NCBI GenBank assembly: GCA_029216955.1
Contig: JANAVB010042304.1
Location: forward strand, 1 to 64,000
Origin: Iris pallida
Lineage: Eukaryota > Streptophyta > Magnoliopsida > Asparagales > Iridaceae
Reading direction: 5' to 3'
DNA: 64,000 bases
The notes beneath the pieces were generated by a model that saw only the letters and a list, made by a program, of their open reading frames with translations, made no database searches and had not been told where the DNA came from. The position numbers and the translations under genes are program-made. The stretch's first letter is position 1. The number at the start of each line of letters is the position of its first letter. This document shows positions 23,224 to 33,846 of this stretch, piece after piece.

Positions 23224-23837
23224 GGCTTAATTGCACTTTGCTACCCTCAACTATTCCGTTTTTTCAACTTGATACCATAAACTTTTTTTCGTAACAAATT
23301 GGTACCTCAACTATTATTTTTTTTCAACTTGATACCTAATTTTTCAAAAATTCCGAAATGCCCTTCCCTCTTCCTTCCCTCCACCCCCTTCCCCACTCCG
23401 GCCACCCCCCCTGCTAGCTCTGGCCGCCCCACCCCCCCTGCTAGCTCCGCCCCCCCCGCCCCCCACCCCCCCCTGCTACCTTCGGCCACCCCCTGCCCCG
23501 CCTCCCGCCCCGCCCTCCCTCCCCAGCCCCCCTCCTCCCGTGCTGCCACGGCCTAGGGGAGAGGCAGGGGCGGGCGGGCGGCCGGAGTGAGCAGGGGGTG
23601 GGGGGCGGGGGGGGGGGGGGGGGGGGAGGGGGGGGGGGGGCGAGCTAGCGGGGGGGGGGGGCGGCCGGAGTGAGCAGGGGGGGGCGGCCGGAGCGTGCAG
23701 GGGGGGAGGGTTAGGGGTAGGGGTAGGGACATTTTAGTCCAAAATAACATCTGGGTACCAAATTGTTACAAAAAATAGTTTAGGGTACAAAGTTGAAAAA
23801 ATGGTAATAGTTGAGGGTAGCAAAGTGCAATTAAGCC
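23224..23837. mobile_element. MULE-like MITE 3, TSD ttaaagaaa
   Basis: 614 bp with ~100-bp terminal inverted repeats starting ggcttaattgcactttgct. A perfect 9-bp duplication ttaaagaaa flanks it (23215-23223, 23838-23846), the size expected for Mutator-like elements. The core is extremely GC-rich, with C-runs on the left and a G-run stretch at about 23600-23665. It is non-autonomous, and the proline- and glycine-rich frames are compositional. Confidence 0.9.
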
Positions 23838-23846
23838 TTAAAGAAA

Positions 23847-24143
23847 CTCTGCATTCTGTGCATAACCGGCTCTAGCAAAAACGGGATCCTAGGCGATCTT
23901 GAAAATGTGGATCCTTACGTGAAAATTTTGAGGCACTTGTAAAATTTTGGGAGGCTTTATAAAATTTAGAAAACGTTTGTAAAATTTGGGGGCTTTATAT
24001 ATTTTTGGAACCTTTGTAAAATTTAGAAAACTTTCGTAAATTTTGTGGGTGTGTCGTGTCAAAGTCATTTACGCTTGGAGCAACCATGACCCTGTTTGGA
24101 TACTGGGAAAGTGAGAAGTGCAGGAAAGAAAACATATGATTAA
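23847..24143. other. Unassigned intergenic DNA
   Basis: Repeats the phrase (t/g)taaaattt(t/g)g(a/g)g several times, as in many degenerate plant repeats. It includes 24085-24143, the start of a segment duplicated at 25395. No gene is seen. Confidence 0.4.
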
Positions 24144-25086
<943 letters not shown>

Positions 25087-25690
25087 ATGATAAATATACC
25101 AATGGCTTCCGGTTTCTACATGCAACAATGAAATAGTTTCCTTCTTGTTTGGTTTCCACTTTCCACCGTGTTAGTAACCATGGACACTCTAGGTCCTAAA
25201 GTTTTAGACCAGGGCCTCGTTTGGTACATTGTAACTTAATCGTAACTGTAATGTAATCAAATAATTTTTTTTTTCTATTTAATTATATTGCAATTACGAT
25301 TACATTACAGTGTTCCAAATGGGTCTCGGGTCTTTTTTTGTGAGCGTGGATGTTCCGGGCCGCATGCTCAGCACAAAATTTCTCATCATCGCCTCCCTGT
25401 TTGGATACTAGGAAAGTGAGAAGTCCAGGGAAGAAAACATATGATCAATATACCAATGGCTTTCGGTTTCTACATGTAACAATGAAATAGTTTCTTCTTG
25501 TTTGGTTTCCACTTTCCATCATGTCAGTAACCATGAACACTCTAGGTCCTAAAGTTTTAGACCAGGGCCTCGTTTGGTACACTGTTACGTAATCATAATG
25601 GTAATGTAATCAAATAATTTTTTTCTCATATTTGATTATATTACGATTACGATTATAACAATGATCCAAACCAAACGGGTCTCAAGTCTT
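25087..25690. repeat. Direct duplication of a ~300-bp intergenic segment
   Basis: 24085-24143 plus 25087-25340 is repeated at 25395-25690 (shared phrases: ccctgtttggatact, aatataccaatggctt, actctaggtcctaaagtttt, gggcctcgtttggta). Both copies contain an inner cgtttggta...taatgtaat...caaa(t/c)gggtctc block that looks like a small MITE. Only the first copy carries the hAT insertion, so the duplication predates it or copied the empty site. Confidence 0.7.
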
Positions 25691-26501
25691 CTTTATGATA
25701 TCGATTCTAGGTGGATAGAATTTATGTGGACCAGTGCGATTATAATAATCTCACGATGATCCGATCCCATAAAAGCATAAATTAAGAGTTTTGAGAAATT
25801 GTACTCGATATTGACATAATTCTTGGGCAGATCCAAGATCAATAATAGTCCCACATCGGCCAGAGAAAGCCTTAGAGGCTTCTTATAGATGCACTAGTGA
25901 CAGTCCAAGGAAGTGCACAAGTGCTTGTGTGGAATGGGTTCACACAATGCATCAGAAAAATGATGATTTAATTAAATCTGAGCTCTTTCTTTTTAGCTAC
26001 TCTTTTTCAATTTATTAATTTCATGCATCTCGGTGATATTGGTCTAAATTATTTCTTAATATTATACGTTTAGATAATTAATAAAAACTTATTAATGTTT
26101 TAGAAATGTATTTTATACATTTAGCTATAATTTAAAATATTTTCAGTGTTGTTTATTAGCAGTTTTGAAAGAATGAAATAGTAGCAATCACCCAAATAAA
26201 ACGCGTATTATACGCGAATTTTTTCGTATCTTACATAAACGTTAGACGAATTTTTGACCGTATTTTTTATATTGTGTCGATTTATACTCGTCCATTTGTC
26301 GTTCCGAATTTTTTTCGTATGCCGAATTGCTAACAAGGGTCATCATTGCCGATGGTTACACACTATAGATAAGTTTTCTCCTTTTACATGCATTTACAAC
26401 CTAACTTATATTTTTATACCTTTGTTGTTGATATTTTTCGTTCAACTTTTTACCTTTCGAATTGACCTAAAAATACACCCCATGTCGGTATCGGTTAGTA
26501 T
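25691..26501. other. Intergenic repeat with a USE-like element and TATA
   Basis: 25731-25860 is paralogous to DNA flanking the MITE at 35.3-35.75 kb (shared aatctca(c/t)gatgatccg and aatagtcccacatcgg). It contains agtcccacatcg at 25847-25858 and ttatagat at 25883. The rest is A/T-rich without recognised genes. Confidence 0.5.
25847..25890 (+). promoter_or_regulatory. USE-like motif with TATA, 24-nt gap
   Basis: agtcccacatcg matches the plant snRNA upstream sequence element RTCCCACATCG. A TATA-like ttatagat begins 24 nt after it. The downstream sequence does not match any U-snRNA that I know, so only the promoter-like signature is claimed. Confidence 0.4.
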
Positions 26502-27577
26502 TGTTGGAGTTTGGTCATTTTCTATGTGAATTTTAGTCCCACATCGGCTAGACCAAAGGAGTTTTATCTCTATATAATAGGTTTCCTATTTTAGAGATGC
26601 ACATGTGGTGTGGAGGTGCACATAGGTGTGCCTGGGGTTATTTTTCTAATGAGAAAATGGCTAAATCAACAATAAAGTATTCATGCTTTTTGCTCTTGGG
26701 AAAATTTCCATGGGAGCTAAGCCCGTAGGGACTTAGCGACTCGGACTCGGACTCGGACTCGGACACGGATTCGGACTCGGGCTCATGGGCTCATGAGGCG
26801 TAATGTGGCATTTTGTTAGCGCACTTTGCACTTAGCACGTCAGCATTCACTTGCGCAAGTCCAGTTGCGCGGATTGCGCTGGTTGCGCTGCGTGCACAGT
26901 GTGCGCAGTTCAGTGCGCGCTCTGTTGCACAGAGTGCAAGGAGCGCTGGGTGTGCGCAGTTGGCAGCAGAACGTGCGTTTGCATGTTCTGGACGGTTGCT
27001 ACATGTTCGAGGTGGTTATTACCACGTCCCTAACTTTGTGGCAACCGTCCAGTTGCTGCAGGGCCTATATAAGGCATCCTCTCTCTCAAGGCTCATTACA
27101 GAATAGAAAAGAGAAGTCACCAGAAAGTTTACGAAGTGTTCTTTAGCACAAGTAAACAGAGAATTCAGACGTGTTCTTTAACACAGTTCTGATCTGCAGC
27201 CTTCGAGAGAGAGAGGAAAGGCGCTGCACAGCGTTGCCTTTGCACGGGAGTTCGTGTCCATCCGAGGAGTCAGAAAAGCAGGAGTGTTCCAAGTTCTCCG
27301 ACGAACTTGCTGGTTCCTGGAAGCTGTTCGTGTAGGACGAATAAAGCTTTGAGCAACGGTGATCATTCACCCCAGCAGGCCATCTTCCATCTCTCGCTGT
27401 CATCTTCTTCGCTGTGTGATTACGAAATCTTTTTAGATTCTCGTAATATCATAACGATATCTTTTTAGATATTCGTTATACTTGCGCAACCTTCCCAGAA
27501 GTGTTGCGTTGGAACATATTTTTATAATTGTTTCATATTCTCAGTTTCTATCGAAAAATTGTGTCCCTGCAATAACA
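26502..27577 (+). repeat. 5' LTR of the Copia element
   Basis: 1076 bp, tgttggagtttgg to gcaataaca. It includes a USE-like box (26535-26546), TATA (26571), a ggactc array (26739-26790), a gcgc-rich repeat stretch and a second TATA (tatataag, 27065-27072). Confidence 0.85.
26535..26578 (+). promoter_or_regulatory. USE-like box and TATA in the Copia LTR
   Basis: agtcccacatcg (26535-26546), 24 nt, then tatataat (26571). The same spacing is kept in the 3' LTR (32601-32612 and 32637). A second TATA at 27065-27072 is followed by a CT-rich leader and may be the main retroelement promoter. Confidence 0.5.
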
Positions 27578-27599
27578 ATCTCAAAGCTTTATTGCTACG

Positions 27600-28260
27600 A
27601 TGGAAAACATTAATGCTTCACTCCTAAACACTGACTTCTGTAAGTTAGAGAAGTTTGTTGGAGAGCATTATCAAGTATGGAAGAGGAAGGTTTTTTTCAC
27701 TCTTCAACTCAGAGACGTGGATCACGTGCTTCTTGAAGAGGAACCTACCGTTCCAGATAATGGGTCTGCTGCCGCAATCTCTGCGGCTACTAAACTTCAG
27801 GCCAAGTGGAGAAGAGAAAATAGCATTTGCAGGCTGCTTATCCTGAATGCTATGGAGGATTCCCTTGCAGAATCCTATTCTAAGAAGAATATCGCTAGAG
27901 ACATATGGGAGTCTCTAGAAAAACTCTACGAAGAAGATAAGAACAGGAGCAAGATATTTGTGGTTGAAAATATCACAAATGGCTCTTTGAGGACGAGAAG
28001 TCCATGCTGCCGCAGGTAAAAGAATTTCTAAAGCTGCGACAGAAGCTGGACGACGAGGCGATGCCCCTCCCCGACAAGTTTTTGTCGGAGGGATTGTCTC
28101 AAAGCTTCCCGCTGGGTGGAGCAAGTTCTATGCAAACATGCATAGGAAGAAGCTTGAGATCAGCCTTGAAGATCTCTTGCAGGAAATATATGTTGAGGAC
28201 CAGATGCGGACTCAACTGAAGGTGGACACTGTCCAAGCAATTACCTAACGCCAATCTGGT
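27600..28260 (+). pseudogene. Copia gag (N-terminal and middle parts)
   Basis: The ATG at 27600 opens MENINASLLNTDFCKLEKFVG and EHYQVWKRKVFFTLQL, typical of Copia gag (DUF4219/UBN2-like). It continues through NAMEDSLAESYSKKNIARDI to a frame loss near 27990. The middle part resumes at 28004 (EFLKLRQKLDDEAMPLPDKF), then shifts again near 28095 to KLEISLEDLLQEIYVEDQMR. At least two indels break the frame. The product would form the virus-like particle. Confidence 0.85.
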
Positions 28261-28687
28261 TCAGACCAAGGAACCAAGGAGAAAGCAGGCAGCTTTTCAC
28301 AGCAAGAAGAAGGACCATGACAATCTAAAAGTCAAGGGAACTTCTATCAAGAAAAAGAAGCCAAAGTCTCAAATACCTTGCTTCAAATGTGGCAAGAAGG
28401 GCCACTTTAAGAATGAGTGCAAAGCAAAAACCAAGCAATCAGAGCAAGGAGAGCCTAGCAAGGTATCTATGATCACTGACGTTGTTGCTATGATTGCACA
28501 GGTTGATACGGTAAGGACTGATTCTGACTGGTGGGTAGACACTGGAGCCTGCCATGTCTGCTCCAGTAAGGAGTTATTCACCACCTATATACCTACTTCT
28601 GAAGTGGTTATGATGGCGAACCAGACACAAGCTGAAGTGCTCGGGATCGGGACGATGGTGTTGAAGCTGACTTCGGGAAGTCTCTGA
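28261..28687 (+). pseudogene. Copia zinc knuckle and aspartic protease
   Basis: A CCHC knuckle, CFKCGKKGHFKNEC, lies at about 28380-28421. The protease active site DTGA follows (WWVDTGACHVCSS, about 28530), then ANQTQAEVLGIGTMVLKLTS. The frame stops at 28687 by an indel; the following residues (LTLQGVKHVPAIAKNLIS) continue in another frame. The protease would cleave the polyprotein. Confidence 0.85.
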
Positions 28688-28883
28688 CGCTTCAAGGCGT
28701 AAAGCACGTACCTGCTATCGCCAAGAACCTGATCTCAGGAGGCCTACTCTGCAAAGCAGGCCTCAGGATGGACATCAATGCTGGTCAGATGGTGATGTCT
28801 ATCAAAGGAACATATTTTGAAAAAGCTTTTTATACCGAAGGAATGTTCAAATTCAGCTTGTAAATCCGTCCAATGTAATTAAT

Positions 28884-29600
28884 GTGATTAATGAAGTCAC
28901 TCATTCTGCTTATACTCTTGAGTTGTGGCATAATAGGCTAGGACATGTTCATTGTAAACGAATAAACAGAATATCTAGTTTAGGACTTATCTCCAAGTGT
29001 GGGGGTAAGGTAGAGAAATGTGAAGTTTGTGCTCAAACAAGATCACTAGGAAACCCTTTCCTCGGGTTAATCGAAGTACAGATCTTCTGGAGTTGGTTCA
29101 CTCCGATATCTGTGACTTCAAACAGTTCTCTACAAAGGCCGGGATGAAGTATTTCATAACCTTCATCGATGACTTCTCAAAGTATGCGTTCGTCTACTTG
29201 CTGAAGGCTAAAGACGAACCATTCGAGAAGTTCAAGGAGTTCAGAGCCGAAGCTGAGCGGCAGACTGGACAATAACTCAAAAAGATAAGAAGTGATCGAG
29301 GTGGAGAGTACAGGTCTCATAAATTCGCAACATTCTGCAAAGAACATGGAATTGTCAATGAGAATACGGCTCCGTACTCTCCTCAATCAAACGGAGTAGC
29401 TGAGAGGAAGAACAGAACGTTGACAGAAATGATAAACTCAATGTTGTTGACTGCTGGTCTTCCTAAGTGCTACTGGGGAGAAGCTGCATTGACGGCCACT
29501 TTTATTCTAAATAGAGTGCCTCATGCAACTTCAGACGTTACTCCTCATGAACTCTGGTTCAAGGTCAGACCTAACTTGAATGTCATTCGAGTGTGAGGGT
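28884..29600 (+). pseudogene. Copia integrase
   Basis: The GAG-pre-integrase zinc module is visible (LWHNRLGHVHCKRINR ... CEVC), then a frame change near 29060. The catalytic core has the first Asp in VHSDICDFK, the second Asp in IRSDRGGEY, and Glu in SNGVAERKNRT. A TAA interrupts the frame at 29273-29275, and a TGA sits where the usual Trp of VWGCLAYV belongs (about 29595). All DDE residues remain. Its family role is insertion of the cDNA. Confidence 0.88.
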
Positions 29601-30328
29601 GTCTGGCATATGTCAAGCTTCCAGATCTGAAGATTCAGAAGCTTGGGACAAGGACTACTAAGACGATCTTCTTGGGGTATGCCGAGAAGAGTGATGCTCG
29701 GAGATTTCTTGATATTGAATCAAATCATAGCATTGAATCTCGCGACGCAGAATATTTTGAAGACAAGTTTGCAAGGCACAAGAATATTGTTCTTCCGGAT
29801 ATTTCGGAGAATAATGAGGGTGCGCAAGAAACTGAAGTCTTCAATGAAGATGTGGTCCAAGAAGATGTTGTTGTTGAAACAATGGTTGAACCAGAACAAG
29901 CTGAGCCGTCAGCTAAGCGTGTGAGGAGGCCGAAGGACTTCGGAAGTGACTTTGTCACCTATCATGTGGAAGCAGATCCGCTTACCTATGATAAGGCGAT
30001 GAAGACCAGAGACGCAATTTTCTGGAAGGAGGCGATTGACAATGAGATTGATTCCATCACCTCAAATAACACTTGGGTGTTGGTTGATCTTCCTGAAGGA
30101 GCGAAACCCATCGAATGCAAATGGATCTTCAAGAAGAAGATGAAAGCAGACGGAACTATTGACAAGTTCAAGGCTAGGTTGGTAGCCAAGGGTTTTCTCA
30201 GAAGCAGGGGATTGACTATTTTGACGTATGCTCCAGTAGCCCGGATGACCACCATCAGAATGTTGATTGCTCTTGCAGCAATACATAAGATGGTGATACA
30301 TCAGTTGGATGTGAAACGACTTTCCTAA
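29601..30328 (+). pseudogene. Copia integrase tail and N-terminal reverse transcriptase
   Basis: Same frame as the integrase. KLGTRTTKTIFLGYAEKSDA is the conserved post-integrase block. An acidic linker follows, then DFVTYHVEADPLTYDKAMKT and NNTWVLVDLPEGAKPIECKW with IFKKKMKADGTIDKFKARLV, the start of Copia RT. The frame is lost at 30316-30328, where one A is missing in the conserved 'DVKTTFLNGEL' region. Confidence 0.88.
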
Positions 30329-30880
30329 ATGGCGAGCTGACCGAAGAGATTTACATGCAACAGCCAGAGGGATTTGTCATCAGGGGTCTTGAAGACAAAG
30401 TTTGTAAGTTGGTAAAATTCTTGTACGGTCTTAAACAGGCTCCCAAGATGTGGCATGAGAAATTTGACAAAGTTATAAGGTCAAATGGCTACATGGTCAG
30501 CGATACGGACAAGTGTGTTTACACGAAGTTCGCTGATGGAAGAGGTGTGATCGTTTGTCGGTACGTGGACGACATGCTTATCCTAGGTACGGATATTAGC
30601 TGTGTCACTGAGACAAAGAAGTTCATCTCTAGCAAGTTCAGTATGAAGGACTTGGGGGAAGCTGATGTGATCTTAGGGATCAAGATCATCCGGACAGACA
30701 CTGGACTAGCGCTGTCACAGTCTCATTATATTGAAAATGATCACTCGTTATGGGTATCGGGATCTTCCAGGGATCGATACGCCGTACAGGTGTGATCTGA
30801 AACTGAAGCCTAATTCAGGGGAAAGCGTCAAACAGCTGGAGTATGCAAGCGTAATTGAAAGTTTGATGTATGCTACTTGC
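30328..30880 (+). pseudogene. Copia reverse transcriptase, catalytic part
   Basis: Resumes with NGELTEEIYMQQPEGFVIRG, then LVKFLYGLKQAPKMWHEKFD and the YVDD catalytic box (CRYVDDMLILG), and FSMKDLGEADVILGIKI. A frameshift near 30738 moves the thumb region into another frame (MITRYGYRDLPGIDTPYRCD), which ends in a stop near 30885. Confidence 0.88.
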
Positions 30881-31494
30881 CACTAGGCCTGACATAGCTT
30901 TCGCCGTGGGAATGCTGAGTCGTTTCACGAGCAACCCAGGTGCTGAACACTAGAAAGCTGTGAAACGAGTTATGAGATATCTCAAGAAGACTCAGACTAT
31001 GCACTGTACTACAGCGGAGACCGGTAGTGGAAGGCTTCAGTGATGCTAGCTGGTGCTCAGAGGTGGAGAGCGAGAGGTCCACAGATGGATTCATTTTCAC
31101 AGTGGGTGGAGCTGCTATATCGTGGAAGTCGAACAAGCAGACTATGCTCTTGCGGTCATCTATGGAATCTGAGTTCTTTGCACTTGATACCGCAGCCGAG
31201 AAAGCAGAATGGCTTCAGGAGCTCATGTATGATTCAGTGGTTGGGGCACAAATACCGGCGATACCGATATACTACGACAACCAGGCGACTGCGGCGGTGG
31301 CATCAAATGACCTCTTCAACGAGAAGAGGACTGTGCGGTTGAAGTACAGGGCAGTACACGAACTTATCAAGAGAGGTGTAATTGCAGTGATTGATGTTCG
31401 GAGTCAGGAGAACCTGGCGGATCCGTTCACCAAGGGCCTCAAGCGCCAGCTGGTCGATGACACAGCTTGTAAAATGGGCTTGAAGGCATTCTGA
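30881..31494 (+). pseudogene. Copia RNase H
   Basis: RPDIAFAVGMLSRFTSNPGA and the connection domain are broken. From 31027 an open frame carries the RNase H motifs: FSDASWCSEVESERSTDGFI, SMESEFFALDTAAEKAEWLQ and YDNQATAAVASND. It ends with NLADPFTKGLKRQLV and a natural stop at 31494. It would remove RNA from the hybrid during cDNA synthesis. Confidence 0.88.
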
Positions 31495-32577
31495 TATTGT
31501 ATTATTGTATTCCTACCATAAAGTTTTATGCTATTAGTTCAAAGATTATCTACTAGGCATCTAGCTTTTGGTTCAAGGAAGGACTAATCGGAAGAATATC
31601 AGGAACGGTGGGTACATGTTCTATTGGGCATGGAGAGGTTACAGATCTATAACCACTGTTGTCTACTATTGTTTTCTGCAGAAAACGGTTCCTGTGGGAA
31701 GGTTGGATTAATTGCCTTAATGAGTTCTCAGGCAGAGTGAATGTCTGGTGTGCTTTACAGGAAGCACGGTAGAGCAGCACTACAAGGAGTGAAACTCCAT
31801 GCTACAGTGGGGTGACTCCACAATGAGGTTCCTATATGTGGGGTGCTGCCTAATAATAGGATAAAGTCTCGGCTTTGCAGGCCAAGTCACAGCGGCGTAG
31901 CACCGCAAATAGGCAGTTAGCCTAATGCTGTATGATAAAATAAAGAGGGGTGTAGTCAGCACTACAAAGAGGAGGAGTTCCTCATGTTACAGTGGCACGA
32001 CACCACGATGAGGTACCCATAGGGATAAAGCCTCGGCCTTACAAGCCATGTCGTTGCGGCGTAACACCACAAGGGAGCCTAAGGCTTCATGGGTAGTTTG
32101 GCACTATAAAGAGGCGGTTGCCTCATGCTACAGTAGTATGACACTACCATGAGGTTTCCGGTACGGGGTAAGGCCTCGGCTTTAAGCCATGTCATAGCGG
32201 CGTAGCACCGCAAGGGAAGCGTAAAGCGCTTTATGCCATGTCTTTATAATGAACTCACCTATATTGTATGGACAAAGAGATATCAGGCCGTCTCTTGAGG
32301 GTAACTTGTAGATGTCTAATATTATACACTGAAACCAGGCTGGCAGGGCCTTTAATGTGTAGCCAGAAGCACACGTAACTACATTATGCGAGTGGAAAGA
32401 ATTTCAGCTATGATGCAGAATTCAAGGCTTAGTCCATTCTTGTATTATAGTCTGTTGTTTGACCCACACGGGAAGATTCAAGTCGTAAGCGACATCTCTC
32501 CTAATGCATGATGGACAGTTACTGTGGAGAACACTTATACCCATATATATAGAGATATGTGGGGGATTGTTGGAGTT
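31495..32577 (+). repeat. Copia 3' non-coding region with three imperfect repeats
   Basis: The phrase gcggcgta(g/a)caccgcaa recurs at 31892, 32056 and 32197. Each follows cactaca..gag, a tca(t/c)g-(t/c)tacagt block and ctcggc(c/t)tt. The units are about 140-165 bp and contain several short inverted pairs (for example gcggcgt / caccgc). The region lies between the RNase H stop and the polypurine tract. No protein is encoded. Confidence 0.7.
32567..32577 (+). other. Polypurine tract of the Copia element
   Basis: gtgggggat directly precedes the 3' LTR start tgttggag. It is the usual plus-strand primer site of LTR elements. Confidence 0.8.
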
Positions 32578-33846
32578 TGGTCATTTTCTATGTGAATTTT
32601 AGTCCCACATCGGCTAGACCAATGGAGTTGTATCTCTATATAACAGGTTTCCTATTTTAGAGATGCATATGTGATGTGGAGGTGCACATGGGTGTGCCAT
32701 GTGGGGTTATTTTCTAATGGGAAAATGGCTAAATCAACAATAAAAGCATTCATGCTTTTTGCTCTTGGGAAATTCATTTCCATGGGAGCTAAGCCCCGTA
32801 GGGGCTTAGCGACTCGGACTCGGACTCGGACTCGGACTCGGACACGGACTCGGACACGGACTCGGACTCGGGCTCATGAGGCGTAATATGGCATTTTGTT
32901 GGCGCACTTTGCACTTAGCACGTCAGCATCGTCGCTAGGCGCATAGTACGCTTTAGTTGCGCTCGTTGCACGAGCCACTTGCGCAGCCACGTTGCGCAAG
33001 CCCAGTTGCGTATGCCTAGTTGCACATGCCCAGTTGCGCTGCCCAGGTGCGTGCCCAGGTGCGTGCCCAGGTTGCGCTCAAGTTGCGCTGGATTGCGCAG
33101 GGTTGCCCGGGTTGTGCTGGGTTGCGCAGGATTGCGCGGGTTGCACGGATTGCGCTGGTTGCGCTGCGTGCGCAGTGGCACAGTTCAGTGCGCGCTCTGT
33201 TGCGCAGAGTACAAGGAGCGCTGGGTGTGCGCAGTTGACAGCAGACGTGGCGTTTGCATGTTCTGGGCGGTTCTACATGTTCGGGGTGTTATTATCACGT
33301 CCCTAACTTGTGGCAACCGTCCAGTTGTTGCATGGGCCTATATAATGCATCCTCTCTCTCAAGGCTCATTACAGAATAGAAAAGAGAAGTCACCAGAAAG
33401 TTACGAAGTGTTCTTTAGCACAAGTAAACAGAGAATTCAGACGTGTTCTTTAAACAGTTCTGATCTGCACCCTTCGAGAGAGAGAGGAAAGGCGCTGCAC
33501 CAGCGTTGCCTTTGCACGGGAGTTCGTGTCAATCCGAGGAGTCAGAAGAGCAGGAGTGTTCCAAGTTCTCCGACGAACTTGCTGGTTCCTGGAAGCTGTT
33601 CGTGTAGGACGCATAAAGCTTTGAGCAACGGTGATCATTCACCCCAGCAGGCCATCTTCCATCTTTCGTCTGTCATCTTCTTCGCTGCTGTGATTACGAA
33701 ATCTTTTAGATTCTCGTATATCATACGATATCTTTTTAGATATCTTTATACTTGCGCAACCTTCCCAGAAGTGTTGCGTTGGAACATTGTTTTTACAATT
33801 GTTTCATATTCTAGTTTTTATCGAAAATTTGTGCCCCGGCAATACA
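32578..33846 (+). repeat. 3' LTR of the Copia element
   Basis: 1269 bp, about 190 bp longer than the 5' LTR. The extra length is mainly an expanded ggactc array (about 32811-32870) and an expanded degenerate gttgcgc repeat (about 32940-33180). USE-like box at 32601-32612, first TATA at 32637, second TATA at about 33339. Confidence 0.85.

Larger units (their letters stand above)
26502..33846 (+). mobile_element. Degenerate Copia LTR retrotransposon
   Basis: LTRs at 26502-27577 and 32578-33846 flank plus-strand gag, protease, integrase, RT and RNase H, in Copia order. Flanks agtat and agtaa agree at 4 of 5 positions, consistent with a decayed TSD. A polypurine tract (atgtgggggat) sits just before the 3' LTR. 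No clear PBS follows the 5' LTR. Many frameshifts and stops, plus strong LTR length divergence, mark an old, dead copy. Confidence 0.92.

Noticed and set aside
23299..23750. Proline- and glycine-rich open frames
   Set aside because: C-run and G-run composition within a 614-bp MITE with 9-bp TSD.
25847..26000. A U-snRNA or box C/D snoRNA gene after the USE/TATA
   Set aside because: Downstream sequence matches no U-snRNA that I know. The atgatga and ctga motifs near 25962-25985 are only about 12 nt apart, too close for a C/D snoRNA.
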